Below are positions 11,838-23,131 of a DNA stretch of 64,000 nt, piece by piece. The stretch is from Rhinopomastus cyanomelas. Lineage: Eukaryota > Chordata > Aves > Bucerotiformes > Rhinopomastidae. The stretch spans positions 1,235,416-1,299,415 of the forward strand of contig VXBP01008680.1 of the NCBI GenBank assembly GCA_013400115.1, written 5' to 3'. The notes beneath the pieces were generated by a model. It was given only the letters and a program-made list of their open reading frames with translations, was not told the DNA's origin and ran no database searches. Both the position numbers and the translations under genes were made by a program. The number at the start of each line of letters is the position of its first letter. The stretch's first letter is position 1.

Positions 11838-12235
11838 AGAATCTTAGAATCATAGAATTGTAGAATCATTAAGGATTGGAAAGGACCTCAAAACATCATC
11901 TAGTCCAATCCCCCCACCACAGCAGGATCGCCTACACCAAGTCACACAGGAACACATCCAGATGGGTCTTAAACATCTCCAGTGAAGGAGACTCCACAAC
12001 TTCCCCAGGCAGCCTGTTCCAGTGCTCTGTCACCCTCACTGGGAAGAAGTTCCTTCTCATATTGATGTGGAACCTCCTATGTTCCAGCTGACACCCATTG
12101 CCCCTCGTCCTATCACTAGATGACATTGAGAAGAGCCTGGCTCCATCCTCCTGATGCCCATCCTTCAAATGTTTGTAGACATTAATGAGGTCTCAGTCTC
12201 CTCTTCTCCAAGCTAAAGAGACCGAGCTCCGTCAT
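11838..12235 (-). mobile_element. CR1 LINE family I, 400-bp antisense copy
   Basis: The element runs from the tail (AGAATCATAGAATTGTAGAA) through the 3' UTR into ORF2. Its minus-strand frame reads [20 protein letters not shown] and ends [19 protein letters not shown]. That ending defines the normal family I ORF2 C-terminus and shows the stop is the TAG in GGTCTAGGTGATC. It is truncated upstream at the [12 protein letters not shown] segment. Among family I copies here it has one of the most intact C-termini. Confidence 0.95.
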
Positions 12236-12435
12236 ATAAAGGAACACATATGTTGTCTCACACCAAGTACTCTTGGTGCAGGTGGACAGAACAACACTGG
12301 AGTCAGTGTCTTGATGAACAGGAGCACAAAAAGTGTTGAAACACATCTTGCACAGAATAGCAAACAAAACTCTGTGGTTGAGGAGGGATATGTCCTTGAG
12401 CAGTGTAACATGGTGACATCTCTCAGAAGAACGTT

Positions 12436-12517
12436 AGTCTAGGTGATCCTGCTGTGGCAGGGGGATTGGACCAGATGATCTTTCGAGGTCCCTTCCAACT
12501 CCTAATGATTCTATGAT
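12436..12517 (+). mobile_element. CR1 LINE family I, 3' UTR only
   Basis: About 80 bp starts at the ORF2 stop (GTCTAGGTGATCCTGC) and ends with CTAATGATTCTATGA. The 5' end lies at the recurrent truncation point near the ORF2 stop. It is inverted relative to the 11,838-12,235 copy, so the two 3' UTRs could pair in RNA. Confidence 0.93.
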
Positions 12518-13497
12518 CTCATTGGCATTAAAGATCCGGCTTGACAGGCTCTCCAGAAATGATGATCAACTTTGGAGGCTTCCTCATGACTGGAGGACAC
12601 ATCATTACTTTTTACTTGCAAGTTACTCTAATTACGCTGTAGGGATTCACTTCAGGTTACAGAATTTTTACTGAAAACTCTTTAATGTTCAGTGGTTGTC
12701 ACTTGAAGTGGACAAAGTAGAGGAGCACAGGAGAAACATTTAGCGCAGGTCCAGACTGTTCATCATTTGCATGCACTCGTACAGTATTTATCTTCTGCTC
12801 ACACAGAACAGCAATGAAACTGCTAATGTGTATAGGATACAGTGTGGTGCTAATGTCAGGCTATTAATAACAGCCTGAACCACTATGGAATTTGACTTTG
12901 TACCTGCACTCCTGTTCTGGATACAATAAATCGCAGGTATTTATGCCCGACTCAACTTCAGTGCTGCATACACTGCACTGTTATGGGCAATAACAAAAAT
13001 ATCCACAGTTATTGTAGAAAAGAGCAGGAAAACAAACAAACAAACCCTATTCCAAGACTCCTGGCAAAGGATGCGAATTTATGTGCTTCAGGGCAGAAAA
13101 CAGTCTGCGAGTTAGGAGGAAATTCTCCCCGTGAGCAAGTTGTCTCTGCAACGACCCACTGCAGAGCTTCTGGCATGCTCATCCGAGGCTGGCCAGTTTT
13201 ATCAGTAGTTTGCTGAAGGAGGTGGACAACTTGTCTGATCCCGTATGTCCTCTGTGTACTCACATGAAAAATGAGACCCTCTTGTGTTATGCCTACCATG
13301 AGCAATTTGCTCAGTTCTTGGTACTTCTCCAAGTGTAAATTATACAAACCAGTGGATGAAGTTTCCTTTTCCATGCACCTTCATCTCTTCAAATTGCAGA
13401 TGACTGTAAAATGCCATCTCCAGACACTACAGGTGGACACCACCACTGGAAAAAAATTCCTGTAGCTCGAGTGTCCTCAATTTGACTTAATGTGACT
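12518..13497. other. Unique sequence, no gene recognised
   Basis: Nearly 1 kb has no recognised repeat or gene. An AAAC repeat lies near 13,030. A 121-codon minus-strand frame (13,009-13,374) has no family resemblance and overlaps plus-strand frames, so it is treated as chance. Confidence 0.45.
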
Positions 13498-14180
13498 GGC
13501 TGGAGAGTAGCCCTGGGGAGAAGGACTTGTGGATGAGAGGCTCAGCATGAGCCAGCAGTGTGCACTTGTGGCCCAGAAGGCAAACTGGATCCTGGGCTGC
13601 ATCAGGAGAAGTGTGCCCAGCAGGTCGAGGGAGCTGATTCTCCCCCTCTACTCCACTCTAGTGAGAACCCACCTGGAGTACTGCATCCAGTTCTGGAGCC
13701 CTTATCACAAGAAGGATGTGGACGTGCTGGAGCGAGTACAGAGGAGGTCTACGAGGATGATCAGAGGGCTGGAGCACCTCTCATATGCGGTCAGACTCAG
13801 AGAGTTGGGGCTGTTCAGTCTGGAGAAGAGGAGGCTCCAAGGTGACCTTATTGTGGCCTTCCAGTATCTGAAAGGGGCTACAAAAAGGCTGGGGAGGGGC
13901 TTTTTAGTATGTCAGGTGGTGACAGCACTAGGGGGAATGGAGCAAAGCTGGAGATGGGTAGATTTCGAGTGGATGTGAGGAGTTCTTCACCGTGAGAGTG
14001 GTGAGAGCCTGGAATGGGTGGCCCAGGGAGGTGGTTGGGGCCCCATCCCTGGAGGTGTTTAAGGTCAGGCTGGATGAGGCTCTGGCCAGCTTGATCTAGG
14101 GTGGGGTGTCCCTGACTGTGCTGGGGGTGTTGGAACTGGATGATGGTTCCTTCCTACCCTGAGTGACTCTGATTCCATAG
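13498..14180 (+). mobile_element. CR1 LINE family II, ORF2 C-terminus plus 3' UTR
   Basis: This sense copy differs from family I. Its ORF2 end encodes [19 protein letters not shown] sequence, and its 3' UTR runs GGTGTCCCTGACTGTGCTGG to CCTGAGTGACTCTGATTCCA. It is the longest family II copy and shows what the truncated antisense family II pieces elsewhere derive from. A family I 3' UTR follows within 10 bp in the same orientation. Confidence 0.9.
13529..13985 (+). pseudogene. CR1 ORF2 C-terminal remnant (family II)
   Basis: The frame reads [18 protein letters not shown], then [20 protein letters not shown], then [20 protein letters not shown] and [18 protein letters not shown], which is the region downstream of the RT domain in CR1 ORF2. 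Around 13,900 the reading shifts frame: the expected [16 protein letters not shown] segment is read in another frame from the preceding part. RT catalytic motifs are absent because of 5' truncation. It is non-functional. Confidence 0.88.
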
Positions 14181-14189
14181 CTTCTGCAG

Positions 14190-14263
14190 TCAGGTGATCC
14201 TGCTGTGGCAGGGGGGTTGGACTGGATGATCTTTCGAGGTCCCTTCCAATCCCTTATGACTCT
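14190..14263 (+). mobile_element. CR1 LINE family I, 3' UTR abutting family II
   Basis: CAGGTGATCCTGCTGTGGCA through CCCTTCCAATCCCTTATGAC is a family I 3' UTR placed directly after the family II 3' end, in the same orientation. About ten bases (CTTCTGCAGT) lie between them and differ from the clean fusion junction at 20,780. This may be an ancestral or diverged form of the chimeric element. Confidence 0.9.
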
Positions 14264-14937
14264 TATTTAGTTGGTACCGTAGGAATGAGTAAAAGTGACC
14301 AGCTTGAAGTCTCTGCTGTTTTACCACTAGCACTGGGTTACGCAGCTGATGCTCCTCTTCACCTATCTAACGCTTGTGATTGCAGAGACTTTCAGTGAGG
14401 ATGTAGCTGTAATCAAAATAGTAATTAAAACTCACTACATGAGCCCCATCAGAAGGGGTTATCATTTCAGAGTGTTTGAGCAGACGCTGGGACACTGGTC
14501 CTGCTCCTCAAAAAGGGTCGGGGAGCAGGAAAGCTGAGAAGCCAGCACTACTACAGGCATTTAATGCTATAATTACTGCTTTGATTTGGGGCATCTCAGT
14601 GTGAAGTCAGTGGAAGCTGCAGGAATTCAGCATGTTGGAAAATCAGACCCAGCTTGTCATAAATTAACTATCCAGAGCAAAAAGCCTCTCTGGAAAAAAA
14701 TTACTCTGGTTCTCTATGCACAAATTATTGTCAAGTTTTTAATTTAAGCACTTCCTCATCAAAACAGTTTTGGGTCATATATTGTTTTCTGTGAACATGG
14801 AGCACTATTTATTGCATTGCCTGTTAGCAGCTTCAGCCACGTCTCGTATTTTCTGGTTTTATTTGCATGGAGGTAGTTGAATCATCTGTCCTGGGGTTTT
14901 CCTTCTGTGATCCACAGAAACACAGTTAAGAGTGAGG
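14264..14937. other. Unique sequence, no gene recognised
   Basis: No repeat or gene is seen. Short open frames only. Confidence 0.4.
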
Positions 14938-15034
14938 GTGTTCCTGTGTGACTTGATCTGGGTGATCCTGCTGTGGCAGGGGGATTGGACTGGATGATCT
15001 TTCGAGGTCCCTTCCGATCCCTAATGATTCCATG
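14938..15034 (+). mobile_element. CR1 LINE family I, 3' end
   Basis: GTGTTCCTGTGTGACTTGAT opens at the last ORF2 codons, where the stop GTCTAG has become ATCTGG. The 3' UTR follows, ending ATCCCTAATGATTCCATGA. The truncation is close to the recurrent point. Confidence 0.93.
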
Positions 15035-16612
15035 ACTTGTCAGTGAGGGTTGGTGCATGGATGGTCCCAATGACATGGTCATAAAGGACCAAGGAGCCTT
15101 GGTTACAGCCCATCCCTTGATTCTAGAGTGAGATGCAGAGTCTGGCTCCCACCACGATATCCAGCCATCTGGAAGCACATTTGGGTACAGGGCAATTTCC
15201 ACAGCAGAACTAATTTTTGGAGCACTGACAGAAGTTTTCAGTGTTCTTATTTCAAATAAGTTTGGAAACTACTGAACAACTCACAGTTTAGCAAGCTGTT
15301 GCCTGAGGATTATTCAGAAAAATAGAGGGAAGAATGAGAGAAAAATAAAAGCATATGAGCTTGTGCAAAACCCTGTCCTCTGACTTGGGGCATTTCAGTG
15401 CTGACTCGGAGTGTAGATGGTGGGAACTCAGAGTTTCTACAAAGCAAACCCAAACTCTGGAGTCTCAAAGTGACCATCCAAAGCCAGAAGCCACTTCTGA
15501 TGGTTTTTGCTTCTGTTTTGTGTACGTAACACCAAACTGCTACGAATTACCCATTCATCTTCAGGCTTCTAAACAGAGTCTGAAAGACTGTGTGTGCTGC
15601 ATAATACAGAAAGTTGAGATTATGCAGATGGAAAATCCTTCGCTGCTGCAGCTTTCTCCTAAGATGTCTTAGAAATATTGAGCATCCAGCCCCTGCACAG
15701 CATGCAGCTGGGTGCTATTCAAGTACTTCTTCAGGGATTGTGCAGGGAGATGTTATGTGCATGTAGATCGGCGTATCTGAGGTTTCCACCCAGAGTCATT
15801 AATCCCCGGAAGCAACGCTCGCAAGAAGGTGTGGTGCTTCTTTCACAGAGGATGCTAATGCTTGTCAATTTGCCTGAATGCCTCTGCCTAAGCATTTCAT
15901 AATTGCTTTCCTATTTCCCGAGATCTTCTACAGAGACAGACAACTGTTTATGCTAGGTCGACTAATGCATAGTTTCACAAACCACCAGTTAGATCTCCAG
16001 GGGCCTTCCTCCAAAACACGTGCAGCAGCTCTGGTGATGACAAAAGTTTCCTGCATCGGCTACTCAGTAATATCCATTAATTCAATAATCGACCAGAAAT
16101 TAGATCTCTAAGCTGCTTTCAGTACCAGCTGTTGTGGAGGTCTCTGAGACTTCATCACGTGGCAGTCTTCGGTCTCAGCCAGCTTCTCCAGGTCAGCAAG
16201 TAAAAGGCAGCAACAAAGCAAAGCAAAACATGTAACGAATTCAACGAGCATCTATTATCAGCCTGATTACACACTGCACCACGGCGCCCTAATGATTTCA
16301 TTGAGGCTCCACGCAGCATAAGGAGTCTCCCATGCAGATTAGTTTGCAAGATCAGAGTCTCCATATGGAACATCTCCTCCCTCCACCCCTTCCTGTTCTG
16401 TGTGGAGCCGTGAAAAACAAAGCCCTGTCTCTTTGCTACTTGCAAGGCTTTTGTTGCTGGTAGGTTGCACAGCTATTTACACAGTCGTGGTAGTTAAGGA
16501 AATGTTTCTCACTGCTGTTTCAGACTTACCTTGGGTTTCCTTTGGTCACCCAATGAAACCCTCTTTGTCCTTCTAACAATCATTTTGATCCTTCCGTGCT
16601 GCCACAGCATTG
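15035..16612. other. Unique sequence, no gene recognised
   Basis: About 1.6 kb without a recognised repeat or gene. A 105-codon plus frame (15,355-15,672) and others have no family resemblance. Confidence 0.45.
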
Positions 16613-16720
16613 TCATAGAATCACAGAACCGTTAGGGATTGGAAGGGACCTTGAAAGATCATCTACTCCAATCCCCCTGCCACAGAAGGATCACCCAGAC
16701 CCAGTCATAGAGTCAGTGTG
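16613..16720 (-). mobile_element. Chimeric CR1 (family I tail + family II start), antisense
   Basis: An antisense family I 3' UTR (TTAGGGATTGGAAGGGACCT to ACCCAGACCCAGTCAT) passes directly into AGAGTCAGTGTGG, the start of the antisense family II 3' end. The junction CAGTCATAGAGTCAG matches those at 19,380 and 20,075. Only about 15 bases of family II are retained. Confidence 0.8.
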
Positions 16721-18121
16721 GATGCCTACAGTCACACTGCTCAGATCCCAGGCACAGATTCGTAAAGTGGAAGGACGGGGTGTGTAGTAATAAGTGAAAA
16801 AAATCAAATGTCAGAAACTTCATATCGATACTTTGATCAGAAGCAACATGAGACTGGAAGTTTTTGAACAACAAACCATTTGAGAGTGTGCAACATGCTT
16901 GTGAAAATATTCATGGCATAATTAGATAAATAACAGATCCAGTGTCTATTTTTACTTTGCCTTGATGAGAAGCTTTGCAGGAGAGACTGCTGGTAGTTAA
17001 TTCTCCCTAACAACAATCTGTGTAATCACAAACCCCAATTAGCTGTGCCTGTTCTATGCTATACAAACTATTTCCTTAGCGCTTCACATCACTACTTTGT
17101 AATTAGCTTTCATCTACACGAGCTTTGACTAAAAAAATATAAAAGAGTGTAAGTGATTGTACTGCCACTCAGTATTCTGCGAAATAATCGCCAGCGATTT
17201 CAATCAGATTAATTTTATCACCCGTATTAAGGAAAATTACCTCCCTCTTCACTCGCTACAGCTGAGGGCTATTTCATTTCCTGAGATGTTCATAAAAGCA
17301 TAATATAAAGCAATCTGTAATTGTAAATATCCTTCCCTAATAACTTTGAGATATTTCCTTAATACATCTTTACATTTGGAGTTTCCGTTCCATAAAATGC
17401 GGTAACAAGTGCTTTATTATGTTTTAAGTGTGTGCTGTTAAGCCGGACAACTTAGCGCTGTCCTTCCTGTTTTTACATAGGGTTATATTTAACTTGCAGA
17501 TAATGGGAACAAGGTTTAAAAGTGATGGAGCGGAATAATGGCCATACAGCAATAATATATCTTGCCTCGGTGAGGAATAGAACTTTACGGCCTATTTCAG
17601 GTCAGCCAACGCCAATTCCATTTTTCACAGCCTGACAACTTTCACCTTCACCCATACTCCAGGTGGGTATTAAAAGCTACTTTCTAAACACGGCTGCGGT
17701 TTGGCTAAACCCATGTGCTACACCTGGGGAGAGACCTTCTAGATGCTCAGAATCCAAGTAAAACAGCATCAAGTGAAACAGGCAGCCTGCAGCAGCTGCG
17801 AGCTACTGGCTTGTGTGGAGAACCTCCCACGAATTCATGGAGCTCAGCAACCACAGAAGGGGTCGTACTTGCGTGTCCAACTTCTGCAGGGAGGACGTGT
17901 CAGGAGTATGAGGTTTATGGGAAACTTGACATGTGTGATAAGAGGATCACAGCTGCCCAATATATCAGCACCAATGAGGTTCCTGAAGGCATTTGGGCCA
18001 CCAGCACTTTTTGCTGAAAACAGATTTAGATTTGCACATGGGAGGTCTTGTGCTGAAACTTCCCACCCAGGGAAGCTGGGAGCACAGCTGATTGTTTCCT
18101 GAGTTGATCAGGCTCCCACAT
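16721..18121. other. Repeat-free stretch, candidate conserved non-coding DNA
   Basis: No repeat or gene is recognised. The part at about 16,900-17,700 is AT-rich and dense in ATTA/TAAT words; it is listed separately as a possible regulatory element. Two overlapping plus frames near 17,715-18,102 have no family resemblance. Confidence 0.4.
16900..17700. promoter_or_regulatory. Candidate conserved non-coding element
   Basis: The stretch is repeat-free and AT-rich, with many homeodomain-type words (AATTAGC, GTAATTAGC, CAGATTAATTTTATC, TAATAACTTTG) and few substitution-like low-complexity runs. That texture resembles vertebrate developmental enhancers. It is inference from composition only; alignment to other bird genomes would decide. 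Confidence 0.25.
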
Positions 18122-18220
18122 TTGTGTGACTTGGTGTAGGTGATCCTGCTGTGGTAGGGAGATTGGACTGGATGATCTTCTAAGGTCCCTTCCATCCCTA
18201 ATGTTCTGTGATTCTGTGAT
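18122..18220 (+). mobile_element. CR1 LINE family I, 3' UTR only
   Basis: TTGTGTGACTTGGTGTAGGT opens at the ORF2 end; TAG survives but the upstream valine codon is altered. The copy ends ATGTTCTGTGATTCTGTGAT. Its tail uses the TTCTGTGA variant of the octamer. It again starts at the recurrent truncation point. Confidence 0.93.
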
Positions 18221-19284
18221 ATATGGATGAGACACCCCATAACTGCACTGGGTTAATTACCTTTGCTGTTCACAGAAGACTTAAGACGGGCATTCAGCCT
18301 CCATTCTCTCCCAGTTTACATGTTTCCATAGCAGTAGAAGACACAGAAGACCAGATTATACACTTCACCTGAGCATGACAGAGATCCTAAGACTTACCAG
18401 AAAGCGATTTCCAATTGCCTGAGTCTCTGCAGAGATCCTGGAGCCTGAACATTCCCAAGGATGTTGTCAAGAGTGAGTCCTGGAACCAGTATATCCCTGC
18501 TCTGCACAGGTATTCCCAGCAGGGTTGGCTTCCACTTCCTGCTTTTCTGCTTAAAGAACGTGCAGGGACACGGGCACTTCAGGCAGAAGCACCGAATCCC
18601 CTGGGGAAAATGAGACAGAATTAATGCCAGAAGAAAGACTGAAGTTTATACATCTGCAGAAAAACTCAAACATGTGCTCAGTTTTCATCCTCTTCTGCTT
18701 AAATTTCCCCTTCTAAGAAGGCCAGCTAGTAAACAAAGGCACCTGTTGTCGTTATACTGGTTTTGCATCATCACTGGTTTATATTTGCTGGAAATAAAGT
18801 GAAACTAGACAATATTCATGTCCTTGGCCAATATGTGAAACCCTTTTTATGTGGAAGGAGGATACAGCTGGGTCTGCAAGAACACGTGCTTTCAGTTGCT
18901 CTGAAAATTTCACTGTCTTCAGATTTGCTTTTATCCCCACTTGGAACAGAAAGTCAAACACTGACTACTGAAACTTCTGAACATCACGAAGTTCAGAGAT
19001 GTCAAAACATGACACTTCACTATTTCTGATCTAAAGGAAATGCTGTATTTTACAAAACTGGAAAATATTTTTTGAATGAAACTAAAGGATTTCATTTCAT
19101 CTCGGTTCAACAGGAGTGTAAACCTCCCTGAAACGATCTTGTTACTTCAAATGATCTGGAGGTGCCTTGTGTTATTACTTTTTCTGAGCGTGCCACAAGG
19201 TGCATCACCCATCACACAAATCCCCAGGTTCAGCCCAAATCAGACATCCAGACACATCTCATGAAACACAATCCATCATGGAGG
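18221..19284. other. Unique sequence, no gene recognised
   Basis: About 1 kb shows no recognised repeat or gene. Frames up to 88 codons are on both strands and overlap, so none is supported. Confidence 0.45.
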
Positions 19285-19480
19285 TCATAGAAATCATAGA
19301 ATCATTAGGGATTGGAAGGGACCTCAAAGGATCAACTAGTCCAATGCCCCTGCCACAGCAAGATCACCCAGACCAAGTCATAGAGTCAGTCAGGGTTAGA
19401 AGGGACCACAGGATCATCCAGTTCCAACTCCCCTACCATGGGCAGGGACACCCCACCCTAGATCAGGCTGGCCAGATGTT
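19285..19480 (-). mobile_element. Chimeric CR1 (family I tail + family II 3' UTR), antisense
   Basis: Antisense family I 3' UTR occupies 19,285-19,380 and ends GACCAAGTCAT. Without a gap it continues as family II (AGAGTCAGTCAGGGTTAGAA, CCATGGGCAGGGACACCCCA, CCTAGATCAGGCTGGCCAGA). The junction is the same as at 16,703 and 20,075. The piece is 5'-truncated inside the family II 3' UTR. Confidence 0.88.
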
Positions 19481-19983
19481 CCTCTGTGGATTCTAATCAC
19501 CACCAGGCACAACACCACAGCGGGGCAATGCAGAGAAATGTTGAACAGGTCTGAAACTAAACATTTATGTTAGTTCAGCAAGCTAAAGGGTCTAGAATTG
19601 TGTTGATTCAATAACCCAAGCAAGACATTCCTTTCCAGATCCCTAAAGATGCCACAAAACCACGCTCATTACTGAGTGGTTGCACTGATGACCTGGGCCA
19701 CTTTATCCAGATAGTTTAGAACACTTGGAGCTACTTTATTGAGATGAAGTTATTTGTGATCATGACAAGTTTTCTGACGCCTATAAATACATATTGCTGT
19801 CACATTTAAACTAGTAGATAATTAATGCAGAACCAGCTGCTACTAATATACTGCACTAAGACTTGTTAATACAAGACTCTAATAAAGCTGTTAATACTGA
19901 TAATACCATACAGCACTTCAAACTGATGGAAAAATCTTCCTTAGAGTTGTCTCTCTACTACGGAAGGGTTGGTTACATTTTCC
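19481..19983. other. Unique sequence, no gene recognised
   Basis: These 500 bp have no recognised repeat or gene and are AT-rich toward the right end. Confidence 0.4.
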
Positions 19984-20352
19984 TAGAATCATAGAATCAT
20001 TAGGGATTGGACGGGACCTCGAAAGATCATCCAGTCCAATCCTCCTGCCACAGTAGGATCACCTAAATCAAGTCATAGAATCAGTCTGGGTTAGAAAGGA
20101 CCACAGAATCGTCCAGTTCCAACTCCCCTGCCATGGGCAGGGACACCCCACCCTAGATCAAGCTGGCCAGAGCTTCATCCAGCCTGGCCTTAAACACCTC
20201 CAAGGACAGAGCCTCCACCACTTCCCTGGGCAACCCATTTCAGGCTCTCACCACTCTCACTGTGAAGAGCTTCCTCCTCACATCCACTCTAAATCTACCC
20301 ATCTCCAGCTTTGCTCCATTGCCCCTAGTCCTGTCGCTACCTGACATCCTGG
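19984..20352 (-). mobile_element. Chimeric CR1 (family I tail + family II ORF2 end), antisense
   Basis: This is the longest clean chimeric copy. Family I 3' UTR (19,984 to about 20,075) is joined at AAGTCATAGAATCAG to the family II 3' UTR (CCATGGGCAGGGACACCCCA). Family II ORF2 C-terminal sequence follows (CCATCTCCAGCTTTGCTCCA antisense, encoding GAKLEMG). Both parts look similarly diverged, consistent with one insertion of a preformed chimera. Confidence 0.9.
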
Positions 20353-20752
20353 GTTTCTTTTTATAATTAACCTCCAACATCAGACATCACGTTATCTGTC
20401 ATAAATAAAGTCAGAACCAACTCAGGGGTTGGTTCTGCAGTTCAAAAGGCAAGAAAAAGAAAGTCAAGATGTACTAGAAATATTTAAAAAGAAGGGTCCT
20501 TTATTTGCCTTGTAACAGAAGTGGAGATCCAGTAAAGCACAGGACTTCATTGCTTGTATGCAAATTGCAGGCAGATTAGAAAGATAGTCTTTGTCCTTAA
20601 GAGCTTGAATTAAAATAACGTAGAGCTAGAGGAAAGCATCGCTTAATAAAATAGCTTTTTGCTGGCAAGAGTTTCTTCTTTCTGCTTTTCACTCAAACCC
20701 CAGAAAACCTGCCGTAGAAATGGGTGTTTGAAGGCACAGTCAAAGATTCTTG
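20353..20752. other. Unique sequence, no gene recognised
   Basis: These 400 bp between two oppositely oriented chimeric CR1s show no gene or repeat. Confidence 0.4.
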
Positions 20753-20863
20753 TCCCTTCTAACCCTGACTGACTCTATGACTTGGTCTAGGTGATCCGGC
20801 TGTGGCAGGGGGATTGGACTGGATGATCTTTCAAGGTGCCTTCCACTTCCTAATGATTCTATG
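20753..20863 (+). mobile_element. Chimeric CR1 (family II end + family I tail), sense
   Basis: In sense orientation, CCCTTCTAACCCTGACTGAC is the family II 3' end. At CTATGACTTGGTCTAGGTGA it switches to the last three ORF2 codons (GAC TTG GTC), stop TAG and 3' UTR of family I. This is the clearest reading of the fusion junction, which lies at a TGA/TGAC microhomology. The 5' truncation leaves only about 28 bp of family II. Confidence 0.88.
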
Positions 20864-23028
20864 AAGTCTCTGGAAGTTTTGGAGTATGCTTTTCAAAAGT
20901 GAGCTCCTTCTACCCAGCTATCTGAGGAATATCCTACTGTAAATGAAAGGGAGGCATCCTCTGCTAATCTACTCGCTGTTACCATAACGCTAACTGAAAA
21001 CGAGAACAGTTCTGATCACCAGAGTCAGAAATTGGTATTCCAACAGTTTCATAACAGAAATTGGTTTGCCTCCATTTTACTAAATTATACTGCTCAGTAG
21101 TTAGAAACTCATTTTATAAGCAAATACATACTTACCTATTTTTTAAGGCTCTGACCCGCTGCTCATCTTAATGGCTTGTAAATAAGAGTGTTCCAACTGG
21201 TTGATACCATCTGTCTGAGTCTGCTAGACAAAGGGGTAGTGGACTAGATCTGTGGCTCTAGCTCATTTAGTTTATATTCAAGAAACTGTGACATTAGTCT
21301 CAAGTAGGGAACACTGTTGAGATATTATGAAAGGCAAATGATTCTTTTCCTTTATCACCAAAAAAAAAAGGCAGCAGTGAGTAATTAAACAGGAATGAAA
21401 AAGAGTGACATGGCAGCTGAGGACTGTCATTCTGTGGTCCCTAGATACGGGTCAGCATTGAAATAGCCTGTCTCGTGGGAGTTCCTAAAGAGTCACAGAA
21501 AGGGAAAAGTAGGTTTCTGAGTGCCCAAAGTTAAAGCCATCTCAGTAAAAGAAAGGCAAGAAGGATGTGGAGTTGATGGCTGTTCTGAATTGTGGGCTTG
21601 TGTATCATAGCTGTAGACGTTCCCGTGGCTAGTCCCACGTGAATTCAAGGAACGCGATCACCTCCAATAAGAGGAAAAGACTGTCAGTGACAGAAGGAAA
21701 AATCCTCCCTGCCACAGGAGGTGTCAGAAGACCGCTCGGCACACGGGTGCCCACTGCCTTCAGGCACGAGCAAAAGGCAGGTTTGTGTCAGTGACCAACA
21801 TGCTTTCTGACACGCAATGCCCATGACACTGAGCATTAAGGGTGAGAGAGATCAATGCCTCCTTTCATAGAACTCAAGGTCTCCACGCTAGGAGCCTGTT
21901 TGGAGCACAGCTTTCACTCTAAGAGTTAAACTCCAACTAAAACCTTTTCCACATAAAGGGTTCGATTTGCTAATGATTTGTGTCCACGCACAAATCAACT
22001 TAATAGCACTATTTCTGGAAATATTACAAGCGAGGAGATAAGTTTCACATTCATCAAAGCTGTTTAAACCCATTTGGAGCCCCTTTTTTTTTTTTTGGAG
22101 AAGCATTAAAAAGATTTAGCAGTTTAAGGAGAGATCAAGGCTATTTTCACACAATCATTTGAGATTGTTAAAACCTGCCTCTACTTTTTCTAAAACGCAT
22201 ATTGTGATGCCATTAGGGCAGCTCTGACGATGAGTTTTTTTTATTCCCTTTATTTTTCCTCCACATATACTGCTTTAAGGACCGTACTCCACAGCTGTCT
22301 TGTTCCCTTGAGAAACAGAGATTATCAGCAGTAATTTGTGTGAAGAACCACAGAACTGTTTGTCGTTTGACAGTTGTGACTACACTCACGCTACAAACTT
22401 TTGCCAACCAAAAAGTTGGTGTTAGCAAGATTTTCTTCTCCTCCTCATCAGGAGAAATGGGCACAAGATTTAGATTGTGGTGAAAATTAATATTTCCTTT
22501 TTCTTTGGTTCTTCCTTATATTAATTAAACATATAACCAGTTGCATAAAATAGTTTGTCTATGCTTCATAAGGCTTATCGGTCCCTCTAGGTGTTCTACA
22601 CACCTTTGCTGAAAGAGCCCTACAGAGTAATTCTCTCCCCAAATCCCATTTGGGCAACGTGTTCAAACATGCAAAGTTTCCATAACTCCAGTCCTGCAAC
22701 AGCCATCAACATTACAGTCTAATTACAGTTAATTGAAAGTGCATTCTTCCACCCAGCTTGCCATATTGTAAATCAGTTTGTCCGGGTCTAGCTAAAGCTG
22801 TACCTGCTTGATGCTTGTACATGCAGAGTGGGTTTGTCCATCACCTAGGAATATTAATAAACTACCCAGGGGGGAGGTGGTGCAGTTTTCTCAGTCACTG
22901 CTGTGACTTTTTGTGAAAAATGCTTTCAGAGGACAAAAGAGTGATCCTGCTATCCAGAGACCCCAACCAGGGTCATTTCATGACATGAAATGAAACTGAA
23001 ATGGTCTTCCTAGGGACTCCTCCTTCAG
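20864..23028. other. Unique sequence, no gene recognised
   Basis: No repeat family or gene is recognised over 2.2 kb. A-rich (21,360) and T-rich (22,085) homopolymer runs are present. The minus-strand frames at 21,888-22,464 have no family resemblance. Confidence 0.45.
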
Positions 23029-23131
23029 CATAGAAGATTGGAAGGGACCTCAGAAGTTCATGTAGTCCTATCCCACTGCCACAGCAGGATCACCTGGACC
23101 AAGTCACACAGGAACACATCCAGGTGGGTTT
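23029..23131 (-). mobile_element. CR1 LINE family I, 3' end (first of a tandem pair)
   Basis: This antisense tail begins CATAGAAGATTGGAAGGGAC, with the terminal repeat largely lost, and runs through ACACATCCAGGTGGGTTTT. It abuts a second antisense copy with no spacer. Confidence 0.9.

Noticed and set aside
13009..13374. 121-codon minus-strand frame as host exon
   Set aside because: No family resemblance, and it overlaps plus-strand frames of similar quality.
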